Of a DNA stretch of 64,000 bases, positions 56,146 to 64,000 are shown piece by piece. Within the stretch, counting starts at the first letter, position 1. The number at the start of each line of letters is the position of its first letter. Under the pieces are notes generated by a model that searched no databases, was not told the DNA's origin, and worked only from the letters and a program-made list of their open reading frames with translations. The stretch is from Virgibacillus sp. LDC-1 (lineage in GTDB: Bacteria > Bacillota > Bacilli > Bacillales > Amphibacillaceae), in contig NZ_JARUVL010000003.1 in the NCBI RefSeq assembly GCF_030137545.1, positions 124,001-188,000 of the forward strand. The letters are read 5' to 3'. Position numbers and translations under genes: made by a program.

Positions 56146-57372
56146 TTAGAGGTCTGTTAGCTTTCTTGTTTTTTCCGCTATCGCTTCTGGATCAACTTCA
56201 ATTCTCGCGACGCCTGATTCCATCGCAGCTTTTGCCACACTAGATGCTACTAATGGAGCAACACGCTTATCAAATGGTGCAGGAATAACATAATCGGACG
56301 ATAACTCTGATTCACTGATTAAAGATGCGATTGCTTCTGCAGCAGCAATCTTCATTTTTTCATTAATTCGAGTTGCTCTTACATCAAGTGCCCCTCTAAA
56401 TATCCCCGGAAATGCTAATACGTTATTTACTTGGTTCGGAAAATCAGATCTTCCTGTTCCAATTACTTTTGCACCAGCTGCTTTCGCATCCTCTGGCATA
56501 ATTTCCGGATCAGGATTAGCCATCGCAAAAATGATTGGATCGGCATTCATTTTCTTAATCATTTCCTTTGTTAGTGCGCCACCCACAGATACACCGATAA
56601 ATACATCCGCGCCTTCTAATACTTCTTCAAGACTTCCTTTTTCTTTGTCTAAGTTAGTCATTTCGGCAATTTGGTCTTTAACCTCATTCATTCCATATGG
56701 TCGACCTTCATAAATGGCTCCACGAGAATCACACATGACGATATCTCGAACACCAAAGCTATACAATAATTTAATAATGGCAATACCTGCAGCACCTGCA
56801 CCATTGGCAACTACTTTTATTTCAGAAAAGCTTTTGCCTACTAGCTTTAATGCATTAATAAGCCCTGCAACAGTGACAATAGCAGTACCATGCTGATCAT
56901 CATGGAATATAGGTATATTCGTTTCCTTTTTTAATCGATCTTCAATAATAAAACAGTTTGGTGCTGCAATGTCTTCGAGATTAACGCCTCCAAACGTAGG
57001 TTGAAGCAATTTTACCGTGTTGACAATGTCATCGACATCATGGCTGTCTAAGCAAATGGGAAAAGAATCGACACCTGCAAATGTTTTGAAGAGCACTGCT
57101 TTTCCTTCCATTACAGGTAAAGCAGCCTCTGGACCAATATTCCCAAGTCCGAGAACAGCAGATCCATCACTAACAACTGCAACCATATTCCCCTTCATTG
57201 TATAATCATATACTTTACTTTTCTGATCATGAATTTCTTTACATGGCTCTGCAACCCCTGGTGAGTATGCCAGGCTTAAATCATAAGCATTTTTAACAGG
57301 GACTTTAGGTTCGGTTGCTAGCTTCCCTTGGCTCACTTTATGCATGTGTAACGCTTCATCTCGTAGATTCAT
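56146..57372 (-). CDS. ytsJ: Malic enzyme (YtsJ type)
   Basis: 408 residues; ATG after AAGGAGAGA. NAD(P)-malic enzyme small-subunit type: N-terminal Tyr/catalytic region LSLAYSPGVAEPCKEIH, metal site FHDDQHGTAIV, GLGNIGPEAALPVMEGKA and Rossmann segment NGAGAAGIAIIKL, plus GTGRSDFPNQVNNVLAFPG. Decarboxylates malate to pyruvate; B. subtilis YtsJ is the NADP form supplying NADPH. Coupled with the GntR regulator behind it. Operator-controlled promoter at 57428-57479. Confidence 0.93.
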   Translation of the reverse strand: MNLRDEALHMHKVSQGKLATEPKVPVKNAYDLSLAYSPGVAEPCKEIHDQKSKVYDYTMKGNMVAVVSDGSAVLGLGNIGPEAALPVMEGKAVLFKTFAGVDSFPICLDSHDVDDIVNTVKLLQPTFGGVNLEDIAAPNCFIIEDRLKKETNIPIFHDDQHGTAIVTVAGLINALKLVGKSFSEIKVVANGAGAAGIAIIKLLYSFGVRDIVMCDSRGAIYEGRPYGMNEVKDQIAEMTNLDKEKGSLEEVLEGADVFIGVSVGGALTKEMIKKMNADPIIFAMANPDPEIMPEDAKAAGAKVIGTGRSDFPNQVNNVLAFPGIFRGALDVRATRINEKMKIAAAEAIASLISESELSSDYVIPAPFDKRVAPLVASSVAKAAMESGVARIEVDPEAIAEKTRKLTDL

Positions 57373-57427
57373 TTTATCTATCTCTCCTTAACGCGTATAA
57401 GTTTGTCATCATCCGTTTATCCAACTG

Positions 57428-57440
57428 GTGGTCTGACCAC
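57428..57440. promoter_or_regulatory. GntR/FCD-type operator upstream of malic enzyme
   Basis: GTGGTC-T-GACCAC is a perfect inverted repeat containing the GGTCnGACC core typical for FadR/LldR/PdhR-like regulators. It begins 11 nt downstream of the malic enzyme -10 (57452-57457), so it covers the transcription start region. Confidence 0.8.
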
Positions 57441-57451
57441 TTAACTATTTA

Positions 57452-57479
57452 ATTATAACAGATGGATTTCGTCTGTAAA
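57452..57479 (-). promoter_or_regulatory. Sigma-A promoter for ytsJ
   Basis: TTTACA (57479-57474), 16-nt spacer, TATAAT (57457-57452) on the minus strand. Confidence 0.75.
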
Positions 57480-57518
57480 GTAGTGCCTACTTCCTTGGAT
57501 TCCGTTACGATTAATTCA

Positions 57519-60500
57519 TTATTCTTTATAAATAACATTCTCTTCTCCGAAGAACAGCTTTAGATTTTCTAATGCTTTATCCGTCGGTTGCAGATAATAA
57601 TCTTTTAGTTGATATGTTTTTTTGCTAGGTTCATCAAAAATAATAATCAAAGCATTACCTGGATTATCCGCTACAGTCTGTTTTATGCATGTTAGTGCCT
57701 CATCATGATTTTGACCGGTAATTTTTATAAATAGCCGCCCACTTATTTCTCTGTGCAGCATATCTTCATTAAATGGCTCAATCTTAGCTAATAGCCATTG
57801 ATGCCGATTATTGCGCCATTCTATTTTCCCTGTTACCTTGACTATTTGCTCTTCTTTGATCCAAGGCTTAACTGCTCGGAATAATTCTGGAAAAATGACA
57901 GCCTCCATTTCACCGGTTTCATCACCAATGACAGCAAAGGCCATCGGATCTCCACGCTTTGTACGAATCGTTTTTAAGGCTTGCATCATAACAATACTTT
58001 GAGCATTTTTCTTCCCAACAATTTCCTCCGCACTACTCATTGTTGCATAGCCCATTTGCATAAACCTTTCACGATATTGCTTTAATGGGTGATCGGAAAT
58101 ATAAACACCTAACAATTCTTTTTCATCTGCAAGCCTTTTCATCGAACTAAAATCTTCTATTGTTGTGTAAGATGCTTCTAACTGAAGCTCATTTTGAAAA
58201 AAGCTCGGTTGATCACTAAATTCTCGAAAAAGCTCTCCTTGTTCAATTGCTTGATCAATAGAAGCTAGTAGGCTTGCTCTATTACGATATGTTTCATCAA
58301 AAGCACCAGCCATAATAAGTGCTTCTAATGTAGAACGATTAATTGATTTTGTTGGAACTCGTAAACAAAAGTCAAACAAATGCGCGAACGCTCCTCCTTT
58401 TCTGATTTGAATTATTTCCTTTACAGCTTGATTCCCTACCCCTTTTATCGATTGTAATCCCATACGAATCTGGTCGCCTTCCACGGTGAATTTTCCAAAG
58501 CTCTTATTAATGGAAGGACCTTTAAAAGGGATTCCTAACTCTTTTAATTCTTTCATATAAAGATTTATTTTTTCATGCTGTCCTGAGACAGTGCTTAATA
58601 ATTCTGCATAGAAATAAGTTGAAAAATGCGCCTTCAAATAAGCGAGCCAATAAGAAATTTTACTATAGGCTACCGCATGGCTTTTCGGAAATCCATAATC
58701 GGCAAACTTAATAATCCAAGCAAATAACTTTTCTGCAACAGATTGATCATAGCCATTTTGTAAGCAGCCTTGGATAAAAGCGGATTGTTGTTTATCCATC
58801 AGTTGTTGTTTTTTTTTACTAACCGCTCTCCGTAAAATATCTGCCTGTCCATATGAAAATCCCGCGATTACATTGGCAATTTGCATAATTTGCTCCTGAT
58901 AAATGAGCACGCCATACGTTGATTTTAGAATAGGCTCTAAATCAGGATGTGGATAATGAACCGGCTCTTTTCCGTGTTTTCTTGCGATGTATACTTCAAT
59001 GTTTTCCATTGGACCAGGACGATACAATGCATTCACTGCTACAATATCTTCAAAATGAGAAGGCTTTAGTTGTTTTAATACACGCTTCATCCCTTCTGAT
59101 TCAAGCTGAAAAATACCGTTTGTTTTTCCACTTTGAAGTAAATTAAACGTACGTTTGTCATCGTCCGGTATTTTCTTTAAGTCCACATGGTGATCTGTCT
59201 TTTGCCGAATCGTATGAATAATTCTTTCTAATAACGATAAATTACGTAATCCTAGAAAATCAATTTTCAATAGACCAATGGATTCTAAATCGTTCATTGC
59301 ATATTGAGTAAGGTACGTCTCATTACTTCCTAATGTTAACGGAACATTTTCCACTAATGGCTGCTTACTTATTACTACTCCAGCTGCGTGTGTCGATAAA
59401 TGTTTTGGTAATCCTTCTAATCGAAAAGCAATGGAAAATAGTTTCTTTAGCTTTTCAGATTGGGTAATATAGTTCATTAACTCCCCTGATTGCTGAATAA
59501 TCGTTTTTAAAGAATCCTTCGCTTGTACAGGAACTTCCTTTAAAATAAACGACGCATCTTGTTGATCGACATCAAACATTTTAAATAGTTCTCTAATTAA
59601 TGAACGTGCTGCAAAGGTACCAAATGTAATGATTTGGGCAACATGCTCTTTTCCGTATTTATCTCGTACATATTCGATTACTTCATCTCTACGCTGATCC
59701 GAGAAATCAATATCAATATCTGGCATCGTAATTCGTTCAGGATTTAAAAAACGCTCAAATAATAATTGATGCTTAATCGGATCTACTTCTGTAATATCGA
59801 GTAAGTAAGCAACTATTGACCCTGCAGAAGATCCACGCCCAGGTCCAACTAGGATACCATGATCTTTAGCAAACTTAATAAAATCCCAAACGATTAAAAA
59901 ATAATCACTATATCCCATGGATTCAATCACATTTAGCTCATATTCCAGCCGGTTAGCAATTGAATCATCTCTGTCTTGATACTTATCACGTAGTCCTTGA
60001 TGGCAAAGTTTTCGTAAATATGATGCTGCATCTTCGTCATTAGGGACAGGATACGCTGGCAATGTACGTGTATGTAGATCAATATCAACGTTACACTTAT
60101 TTTTAATTTCTTCCGTTCTTTGTAAAGCCTCCGTCAAAGTACCTGCAAATAAGAAAACCACTTCATCTTCTGTTCGAAGATAGTGTTGTTGTCGATTCGT
60201 ATCCTTAGCCTGGTCGCTCCAGCGGTTCCCCTTTTTTATTGCTTGCAGGCAATCAAAAGCTTCTCGATCGCTAGCATCTAAATACCGCACATCCTGTACC
60301 ACTGTTAATGGAACATGACATGATTCCTGTAACAATTTTATATCTATATCTTTTACATTTGTTCTTCCTGTTTCGGGCTCATCTATCCCTAGATAAAAAT
60401 CCGTTGCGGCAAAAATGTTTTTCAACCTCTCCACATATACAACGGCATCTTGAATGGATTGATTATTTAATATATTTACCAAGTGACTTTGCGAAATTGG

Positions 60501-60869
60501 CAAGATTCCAATAAGATCATCCGTATATGCTTGTAATTGTGCAAGTTCTACTGTTTCTCTATCATTCAGCTGTAACATACTGCTAAGTTGAATAAGCTGC
60601 TGATAGCCATGATTATTTTTTGCAAGTAAAACACATGGTGTTTTCTTTTGCTCATCCTCTTGAATTAGTACAACCATTCCAACAATTGGTTTTAATCCTT
60701 TATTTATACACGCCTTATAAAAAGGAATAACACCGTATAAAACATGCATATCTGTAAGCGCAATTGCTGTATACCCAGAAGAGGCCGCTTTATCGACAAG
60801 CTTATCAATAGAGATTGTACTATCCAATAAGCTGTAACCACTCCGTACTTGTAATTGTGTAAACGACAT
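57519..60869 (-). CDS. dnaE: DNA polymerase III alpha subunit (DnaE)
   Basis: 1116 residues; ATG after AAGGCGGG. PHP domain at the start (about 1-200, ALTDMHVLYGVIPFY), then the polymerase palm with GPGRGSSAGSIVAYLL and the catalytic acids in PDIDIDFSDQRRDEV (about 390-405), fingers up to about 780, tandem HhH (about 805-880) with IKGVGNQAVKEI, and an OB-fold (about 975-1060). In Bacilli DnaE extends RNA primers before handing to PolC. Divergent from ytrH. Confidence 0.96.
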   Translation of the reverse strand: MSFTQLQVRSGYSLLDSTISIDKLVDKAASSGYTAIALTDMHVLYGVIPFYKACINKGLKPIVGMVVLIQEDEQKKTPCVLLAKNNHGYQQLIQLSSMLQLNDRETVELAQLQAYTDDLIGILPISQSHLVNILNNQSIQDAVVYVERLKNIFAATDFYLGIDEPETGRTNVKDIDIKLLQESCHVPLTVVQDVRYLDASDREAFDCLQAIKKGNRWSDQAKDTNRQQHYLRTEDEVVFLFAGTLTEALQRTEEIKNKCNVDIDLHTRTLPAYPVPNDEDAASYLRKLCHQGLRDKYQDRDDSIANRLEYELNVIESMGYSDYFLIVWDFIKFAKDHGILVGPGRGSSAGSIVAYLLDITEVDPIKHQLLFERFLNPERITMPDIDIDFSDQRRDEVIEYVRDKYGKEHVAQIITFGTFAARSLIRELFKMFDVDQQDASFILKEVPVQAKDSLKTIIQQSGELMNYITQSEKLKKLFSIAFRLEGLPKHLSTHAAGVVISKQPLVENVPLTLGSNETYLTQYAMNDLESIGLLKIDFLGLRNLSLLERIIHTIRQKTDHHVDLKKIPDDDKRTFNLLQSGKTNGIFQLESEGMKRVLKQLKPSHFEDIVAVNALYRPGPMENIEVYIARKHGKEPVHYPHPDLEPILKSTYGVLIYQEQIMQIANVIAGFSYGQADILRRAVSKKKQQLMDKQQSAFIQGCLQNGYDQSVAEKLFAWIIKFADYGFPKSHAVAYSKISYWLAYLKAHFSTYFYAELLSTVSGQHEKINLYMKELKELGIPFKGPSINKSFGKFTVEGDQIRMGLQSIKGVGNQAVKEIIQIRKGGAFAHLFDFCLRVPTKSINRSTLEALIMAGAFDETYRNRASLLASIDQAIEQGELFREFSDQPSFFQNELQLEASYTTIEDFSSMKRLADEKELLGVYISDHPLKQYRERFMQMGYATMSSAEEIVGKKNAQSIVMMQALKTIRTKRGDPMAFAVIGDETGEMEAVIFPELFRAVKPWIKEEQIVKVTGKIEWRNNRHQWLLAKIEPFNEDMLHREISGRLFIKITGQNHDEALTCIKQTVADNPGNALIIIFDEPSKKTYQLKDYYLQPTDKALENLKLFFGEENVIYKE

Positions 60870-60954
60870 GATATCCCGCCTTTACTTTCTCTGTCTACCA
60901 TTATAACGAATTATCGTTCAATATGTACACGAACTCGAACATATCGTTCGTTAA

Positions 60955-60983
60955 ACATAACTTGTCTATTTTCATCATAGAAT
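60955..60983 (+). promoter_or_regulatory. Candidate sigma-E promoter for ytrH-ytrI
   Basis: CATAGAAT (60976-60983) resembles the sigma-E -10 CATACANT, with a partial -35 ACATAAC (60955-60961) at a 14-nt spacing. B. subtilis ytrH/ytrI are sigma-E dependent. The -35 match is weak. Confidence 0.35.
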
Positions 60984-61015
60984 GTAGGAAGCATACATCA
61001 TAGGGAGCGTGTATT

Positions 61016-61345
61016 ATGGAAGAACGTTTTTTCGCTTCATTTATTCATTGTTTTTTCATCGCTTTTGGCGTAATAATTGGCGGTTCGCTTATAGGCAGTA
61101 TTGGAGCATTTGCCACAGGAGATCCACCATTCACCGAAATGAGCAATCTCGCTAAAAAGCTGCGGATATGGGCAATTGTCGCAGCTATCGGGGGGACGTT
61201 TGATGCCATCGCCAACTTTGAAAAAGCGCTTGATGGCTCTTCTTTCGATGTTATCAAACAAATACTATTAATTTTATCTGCCATGGGAGGCGTAAAAACG
61301 GGCATCATTCTAATTAGCTGGCTTATTCAGGAGGATGTCACCTAA
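61016..61345 (+). CDS. ytrH: Sporulation membrane protein YtrH
   Basis: 109 residues; ATG after AGGGAG. Three helices: about 8-33 (FIHCFFIAFGVIIGGSLIGSIGAF), 45-65 and 78-102. The hallmark mid-part TEMSNLAKKLRIWAIVAAIGGTFDAI fits YtrH. Spore-outgrowth or cortex function is described for the B. subtilis gene, mother-cell expressed. Its stop overlaps the ytrI start by one base. Confidence 0.87.
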   Translation: MEERFFASFIHCFFIAFGVIIGGSLIGSIGAFATGDPPFTEMSNLAKKLRIWAIVAAIGGTFDAIANFEKALDGSSFDVIKQILLILSAMGGVKTGIILISWLIQEDVT

Positions 61346-61851
61346 TGCATATTCCTCCATATTATAAACGGCCCGGTTGGCAACGGTTTTTTGTTGGCGT
61401 TTTTTTAGGTGGATTGTTTTCATATTTAATTGTCATGTATATGTACGGTGAAATGTACGAAAAGCTGTTAGAGAATAATGTAGCATTACAATCCGAGGTT
61501 AAAGAAATTAAAAAGCAGCATGAAGCACTGTTAAAAGATAAACAAGATCTTAATGAGGAAAATAAAAAGGCGATTACCGTTGAAAAAATAGAGCTTGAGT
61601 TTAAAAATGCGAAGCAGCTTCGCCTAGAAAATACTTTGACATTGTATCAGTTAGAAGAATTGATCAAAGAAGAAATTGATCAAATAATTGGCCAGGATAT
61701 CCAAATTGTATCCAAAAATGATGAGTTAATAACGTCCGCAATTGAAAATAAAAACTATTCCGTGGATGATTTTTCTTATTCGTTTAAAGTAGTAAAATTA
61801 ACAATTGCACCAATAGTAAAAATTAAACTAGATGCTTCCATTTCCAATTAA
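61345..61851 (+). CDS. ytrI: Sporulation membrane protein YtrI
   Basis: 168 residues, ATG overlapping the ytrH stop (TAATG) and preceded by AGGAGG. Short N-terminus YYKRPGWQRFFVGVFLGG, one helix (about 15-34), then a coiled coil (about 38-80, rich in Glu/Lys with EVKEIKKQHEALLKDKQDL) and a compact C-terminal domain. The YtrI family partner of YtrH in the spore-forming bacilli; activity unknown. Confidence 0.85.
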   Translation: MHIPPYYKRPGWQRFFVGVFLGGLFSYLIVMYMYGEMYEKLLENNVALQSEVKEIKKQHEALLKDKQDLNEENKKAITVEKIELEFKNAKQLRLENTLTLYQLEELIKEEIDQIIGQDIQIVSKNDELITSAIENKNYSVDDFSYSFKVVKLTIAPIVKIKLDASISN

Positions 61852-61900
61852 TGTGAATTTTTTGTGAAAATATTCTCAATACTGTGGCAATAGATGCTGT

Positions 61901-61924
61901 TTTCTAATAAAATGAAATTAGAAA
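61901..61924. repeat. Inverted repeat between ytrI and the next small gene
   Basis: TTTCTAAT-(8 nt)-ATTAGAAA, perfect 8-bp arms. No T-run follows, so an operator or weak structure is as likely as a terminator. Confidence 0.4.
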
Positions 61925-61986
61925 TAGATGCTTTGCTTTCAAGGGGGAGTATTCTTAATTAACAATATTGAAAGGAGATGAATCAA

Positions 61987-62184
61987 ATGTATGTCATTCC
62001 AAGATCACGTGTTTATGAGGAGAAGATGAAGCAATTGCGTGAAGGGCATACTGCCTATGCAGAATCTCCAGTCGTCATCGAAAAGATTAAGCGTGGAATT
62101 GAGAAAGAAAAGCTAAACGTACATGTAGACTATTCATCAACTGGATGTTATTTCACACCAATCCCAGCGAGCAAGAGTAGTTAA
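61987..62184 (+). CDS. Small conserved-looking protein, unknown function
   Basis: 65 residues from an ATG at 61987 nine bases after GGAG; an ATG at 61978 is inside the site. MYVIPRSRVYEEKMKQLREG, then VVIEKIKRGIEKEKL and a C-terminal HVDYSSTGCYFTPIPASKSS. Basic N-terminal half, no membrane segment. One cysteine. I do not recognise a family. It lies between ytrI and nrnA and is followed by a terminator hairpin. Confidence 0.7.
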   Translation: MYVIPRSRVYEEKMKQLREGHTAYAESPVVIEKIKRGIEKEKLNVHVDYSSTGCYFTPIPASKSS

Positions 62185-62218
62185 TAACATGGAGATGAAT
62201 AGGAAAGCAATTTAAAAT

Positions 62219-62262
62219 ACGTGCTGGACCACTTCCGTAAAAGTAGACCAGCACATTTATTT
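62219..62262. terminator. Bidirectional terminator between convergent genes
   Basis: GTGCTGG (62222-62228) pairs with CCAGCAC (62249-62255), with an inner ACTT/AAGT stem, then ATTTATTTT on the plus strand. Confidence 0.8.
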
Positions 62263-62268
62263 TGGCTT

Positions 62269-63219
62269 TTAATCTATACTTTCTTTACAAATAGCTTCTA
62301 ATTCTTTAATGAGCTCATCTGCCTCCGACCAATTATAAACTGTAGCACCAGAAGCGAGTGGATGTCCTCCACCGTGATATTTCGCAGCAAGATCATTAAT
62401 TATCGGACCTTTGGAACGTAGTCTAACACGGATCATATCTGCTTCCTCCACGAATACCGCCCATGCCTTCATTCCTTTAATATCTCCTAATAATCCAACA
62501 ACCTGACTCGTTTCTGAAGGGTCAATTGCAAATGAATCCAGTAATTCTTTCGTTAATTTGATAAAACTAACACCAACAGGTGACATTTGAAAGTTTTGCA
62601 AAATATAGCCCCGTAATCTAGCAATCGGTTCTGTAATATCATATATCCCTGCATAAAGCGCCTGACGATCAAATGGATAGGCTACAAGCGCTGAAGCATG
62701 TTGAAAAGTCCTTGGTGTTGTGCTGGGAAATAAAAATCTTCCCGTGTCGCCAACGATCCCTGCATACAAAAGTCTTGCAGCGGCATTATTTAGCTCCAAA
62801 TCATTCTTCGCATGTGTATATAACTCACAAATCAGTTCACTCGTGGAGCTTGAGGCTGTATCAACCCATTGAATATCTCCGTATGGATCGACATTTGGAT
62901 GATGATCAATCTTAATTATTTTTTGGCCTCGTTTATATCGTTGGTCATCAATACGCGCTGTATTGGCTGTATCACAAATAATAACTAGTGCCTCTTCATA
63001 GACATCGTCTTCTACTTTATTCATCTCCGCAAGAAACATGAGGGAAGACTCATCTTCCCCAACTATATAGACTTTTTTATTTGGATAGGTTTGCATTATC
63101 ATTTCCTTCAACCCTGCCTGGGAGCCTATTGCATCTGGATCTGGGCGTACATGCCGATGAATAATTATCGTATCGAATTCCTTTATTGCTTGGATAATAG
63201 ATGTAATAATTTGCTTCAT
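62269..63219 (-). CDS. nrnA: Oligoribonuclease/pAp phosphatase NrnA (YtqI)
   Basis: 316 residues; ATG after AAAGGAG. DHH-DHHA1 phosphoesterase: HRHVRPDPDAIGSQAGL (metal site), ICDTANTARIDD, KIDHHPNVDPYG, AGIVGDTGRFLFPST, and C-terminal GGGHPLASGA for substrate binding. Degrades 2-5 nt RNAs and dephosphorylates pAp. Divergent from ytpI. Confidence 0.94.
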   Translation of the reverse strand: MKQIITSIIQAIKEFDTIIIHRHVRPDPDAIGSQAGLKEMIMQTYPNKKVYIVGEDESSLMFLAEMNKVEDDVYEEALVIICDTANTARIDDQRYKRGQKIIKIDHHPNVDPYGDIQWVDTASSSTSELICELYTHAKNDLELNNAAARLLYAGIVGDTGRFLFPSTTPRTFQHASALVAYPFDRQALYAGIYDITEPIARLRGYILQNFQMSPVGVSFIKLTKELLDSFAIDPSETSQVVGLLGDIKGMKAWAVFVEEADMIRVRLRSKGPIINDLAAKYHGGGHPLASGATVYNWSEADELIKELEAICKESID

Positions 63220-63331
63220 AATATTGCTCCTTTATTCATGATTCATTTAAATCGGTTTAGTAGAACGGTGGTAATCGTCCAAAAAAAAAGCTACAATGAT
63301 AACAAGATTATTAATCACAGGAGTCGATTCT

Positions 63332-63625
63332 ATGACAATTATTTTTCCTATCATCATCGTTATTTCGCTTGTTTTATATGTATACTATAAAGTAGCGATT
63401 TTAAAGACAAAAGATGGCTTAAATCAAGCTTATTTTAACGCAAAGTCGCGTATTTGTCTTGGAAGCTTTATCTTCTTTTTTGGAATAAATCAATACATAT
63501 TTTACGGAACGAAATTTTCTCTTTTTATTGGTATCGTTTTTTTAATATTAGGAGGGTTACAGCTATACACCGGCTGGCAAGAAACAAAGCATTACCGAAA
63601 AGAATGGCAGCGACTAAATGCATAG
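63332..63625 (+). CDS. ytpI: YtpI-like membrane protein
   Basis: 97 residues from the ATG at 63332 (MTIIFPIIIVISLVLYVYY) behind AGGAG; the frame is open 12 codons upstream. Three helices (about 2-20, 38-58, 62-82) with the YtpI pattern ILKTKDGLNQAYFNAKSRICLG and GGLQLYTGWQETKHYRKEW. Function unknown. Same order nrnA-ytpI-ytoI as in B. subtilis. Confidence 0.85.
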   Translation: MTIIFPIIIVISLVLYVYYKVAILKTKDGLNQAYFNAKSRICLGSFIFFFGINQYIFYGTKFSLFIGIVFLILGGLQLYTGWQETKHYRKEWQRLNA

Positions 63626-63672
63626 TATCGTATGATGTGAAACTTCGATCCGTGGGGTTTTACTAAAGGATA

Positions 63673-63735
63673 AAAAGGTGGATCCAAATGGAGTAATCAC
63701 GATGTATTCCTTCTGGTCCTCCTTTTTTATTCTCT
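63673..63735 (+). terminator. Terminator between ytpI and ytoI
   Basis: AAAAGGTGGATCC (63674-63686) and GGTCCTCCTTTT (63715-63726) form an imperfect stem with an inner GGAGTA/TATTCC pair, followed by TTATTC. Works for both convergent genes. Confidence 0.75.
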
Positions 63736-63748
63736 TCAAAGATATCGC

Positions 63749-64000
63749 TTATCTTTCAATTATTTGAGCCATAATTAATCCTTTTCCTACAAGCTTTCGT
63801 TCATGCATAACTTCGACATCAATTTTGGCGTAGATTCGTCCTGCATCTAGTAGCTGCGGCCTAATTATAAGCTTACTATCTATTGGAACAGGCTTTAAAA
63901 AGTAAACGGTCAAGTTCTCTACAACTAAATCTCCCTTTTTTAAATAAAGAAGAAGTCGCTTACTTGCTTCCGTTATTAGAGATGTAAAAACACCATTGGA
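63749..64000 (-). CDS. ytoI: YtoI C-terminus (DRTGG-CBS-hotdog protein, partial)
   Basis: 84 codons from the right edge to TAA at 63749; the N-terminus is beyond the window. The part seen is a hot-dog domain: NLTVYFLKPVPIDSKLIIRP, then LLDAGRIYAKIDVEVMHERK and a final GKGLIMAQIIER. This is the thioesterase-like end of YtoI, whose earlier DRTGG and CBS domains are not visible; the call rests on this domain plus the position after ytpI. Confidence 0.75.
   Translation of the reverse strand, partial: SNGVFTSLITEASKRLLLYLKKGDLVVENLTVYFLKPVPIDSKLIIRPQLLDAGRIYAKIDVEVMHERKLVGKGLIMAQIIER

Overview
The window is a low-GC, Gram-positive, endospore-forming chromosome segment. It is almost entirely housekeeping and follows the Bacillus subtilis order from etfA to ytoI. 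Spore genes (sspI, ytxC, ytvI, ytrH, ytrI), T-box leaders, AGGAGG ribosome binding sites with many TTG/GTG starts, and FadR-, CcpN- and sigma-W-type sites all point to Bacillaceae. An Oceanobacillus/Virgibacillus-like genus is my guess; no rRNA is present to test it. I saw no tRNA, rRNA, CRISPR array, prophage or insertion sequence.

Layout. 1-5.1 kb: fatty-acid beta-oxidation block (etfA partial, etfB, fadB, fadR, lcfA), with a FadR operator on a perfect sigma-A promoter in front of fadR. 5.1-10.8 kb: small ORF, yshE, mutS2, polX, cvpA, zapA. 10.9-16.6 kb: rnhC, pheT/pheS with a T-box, and a TrmH-family methyltransferase. 16.7-23.8 kb: the accessory part, with sspI, a membrane-anchored DUF6583-like protein plus a three-gene ABC-2 exporter, a lytic transglycosylase, a DHFR-like reductase and a VOC protein. 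24-28.2 kb: M42 peptidase, dut, sigma-W-promoted ysdB, a membrane protein with an apparent ACG start, a VTT-domain protein, ysdA. 28.2-36.3 kb: rplT-rpmI-infC with an L20-type leader, thrS with a T-box, ytxC, dnaI, dnaB, nrdR, one unknown. 36.4-44.2 kb: gapB with two CcpN-type boxes, coaE, mutM, polA, a small membrane protein, phoR, phoP. 44.2-48.5 kb: a MaoC-type hydratase behind a cre-like palindrome, then mdh, icd, citZ. 48.7-57.4 kb: ytvI, fxsA, pyk, pfkA, accA, accD, a GntR/FCD regulator and malic enzyme, whose promoter carries a perfect GntR-type operator. 57.5-64 kb: dnaE, ytrH, ytrI, a small unknown, nrnA, ytpI, ytoI (partial).

How it fits together. Much of the window is the glycolysis/gluconeogenesis/TCA/fatty-acid switch: pfkA-pyk (glycolysis), gapB (gluconeogenesis), ytsJ (malate to pyruvate), citZ-icd-mdh (TCA), accDA (fatty acid synthesis) and lcfA/fadB/etfBA (fatty acid degradation). 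Each is tied to a visible or inferred regulator (FadR, CcpN, GntR/FCD, CcpA). The rest is DNA replication and repair (dnaI, dnaB, polA, dnaE, mutM, mutS2, polX, rnhC, dut, nrdR) and translation (pheST, thrS, infC, rpmI, rplT).

I found no obviously new defence or mobile system. The best candidates for something undescribed are the DUF6583-like/ABC exporter cassette at 17.2-21.9 kb, the ACG-start gene at 26.6 kb, the in-frame mini-ORF after yshE, a PhoR lacking its extracellular sensor, and the GntR/FCD operator wiring of malic enzyme.
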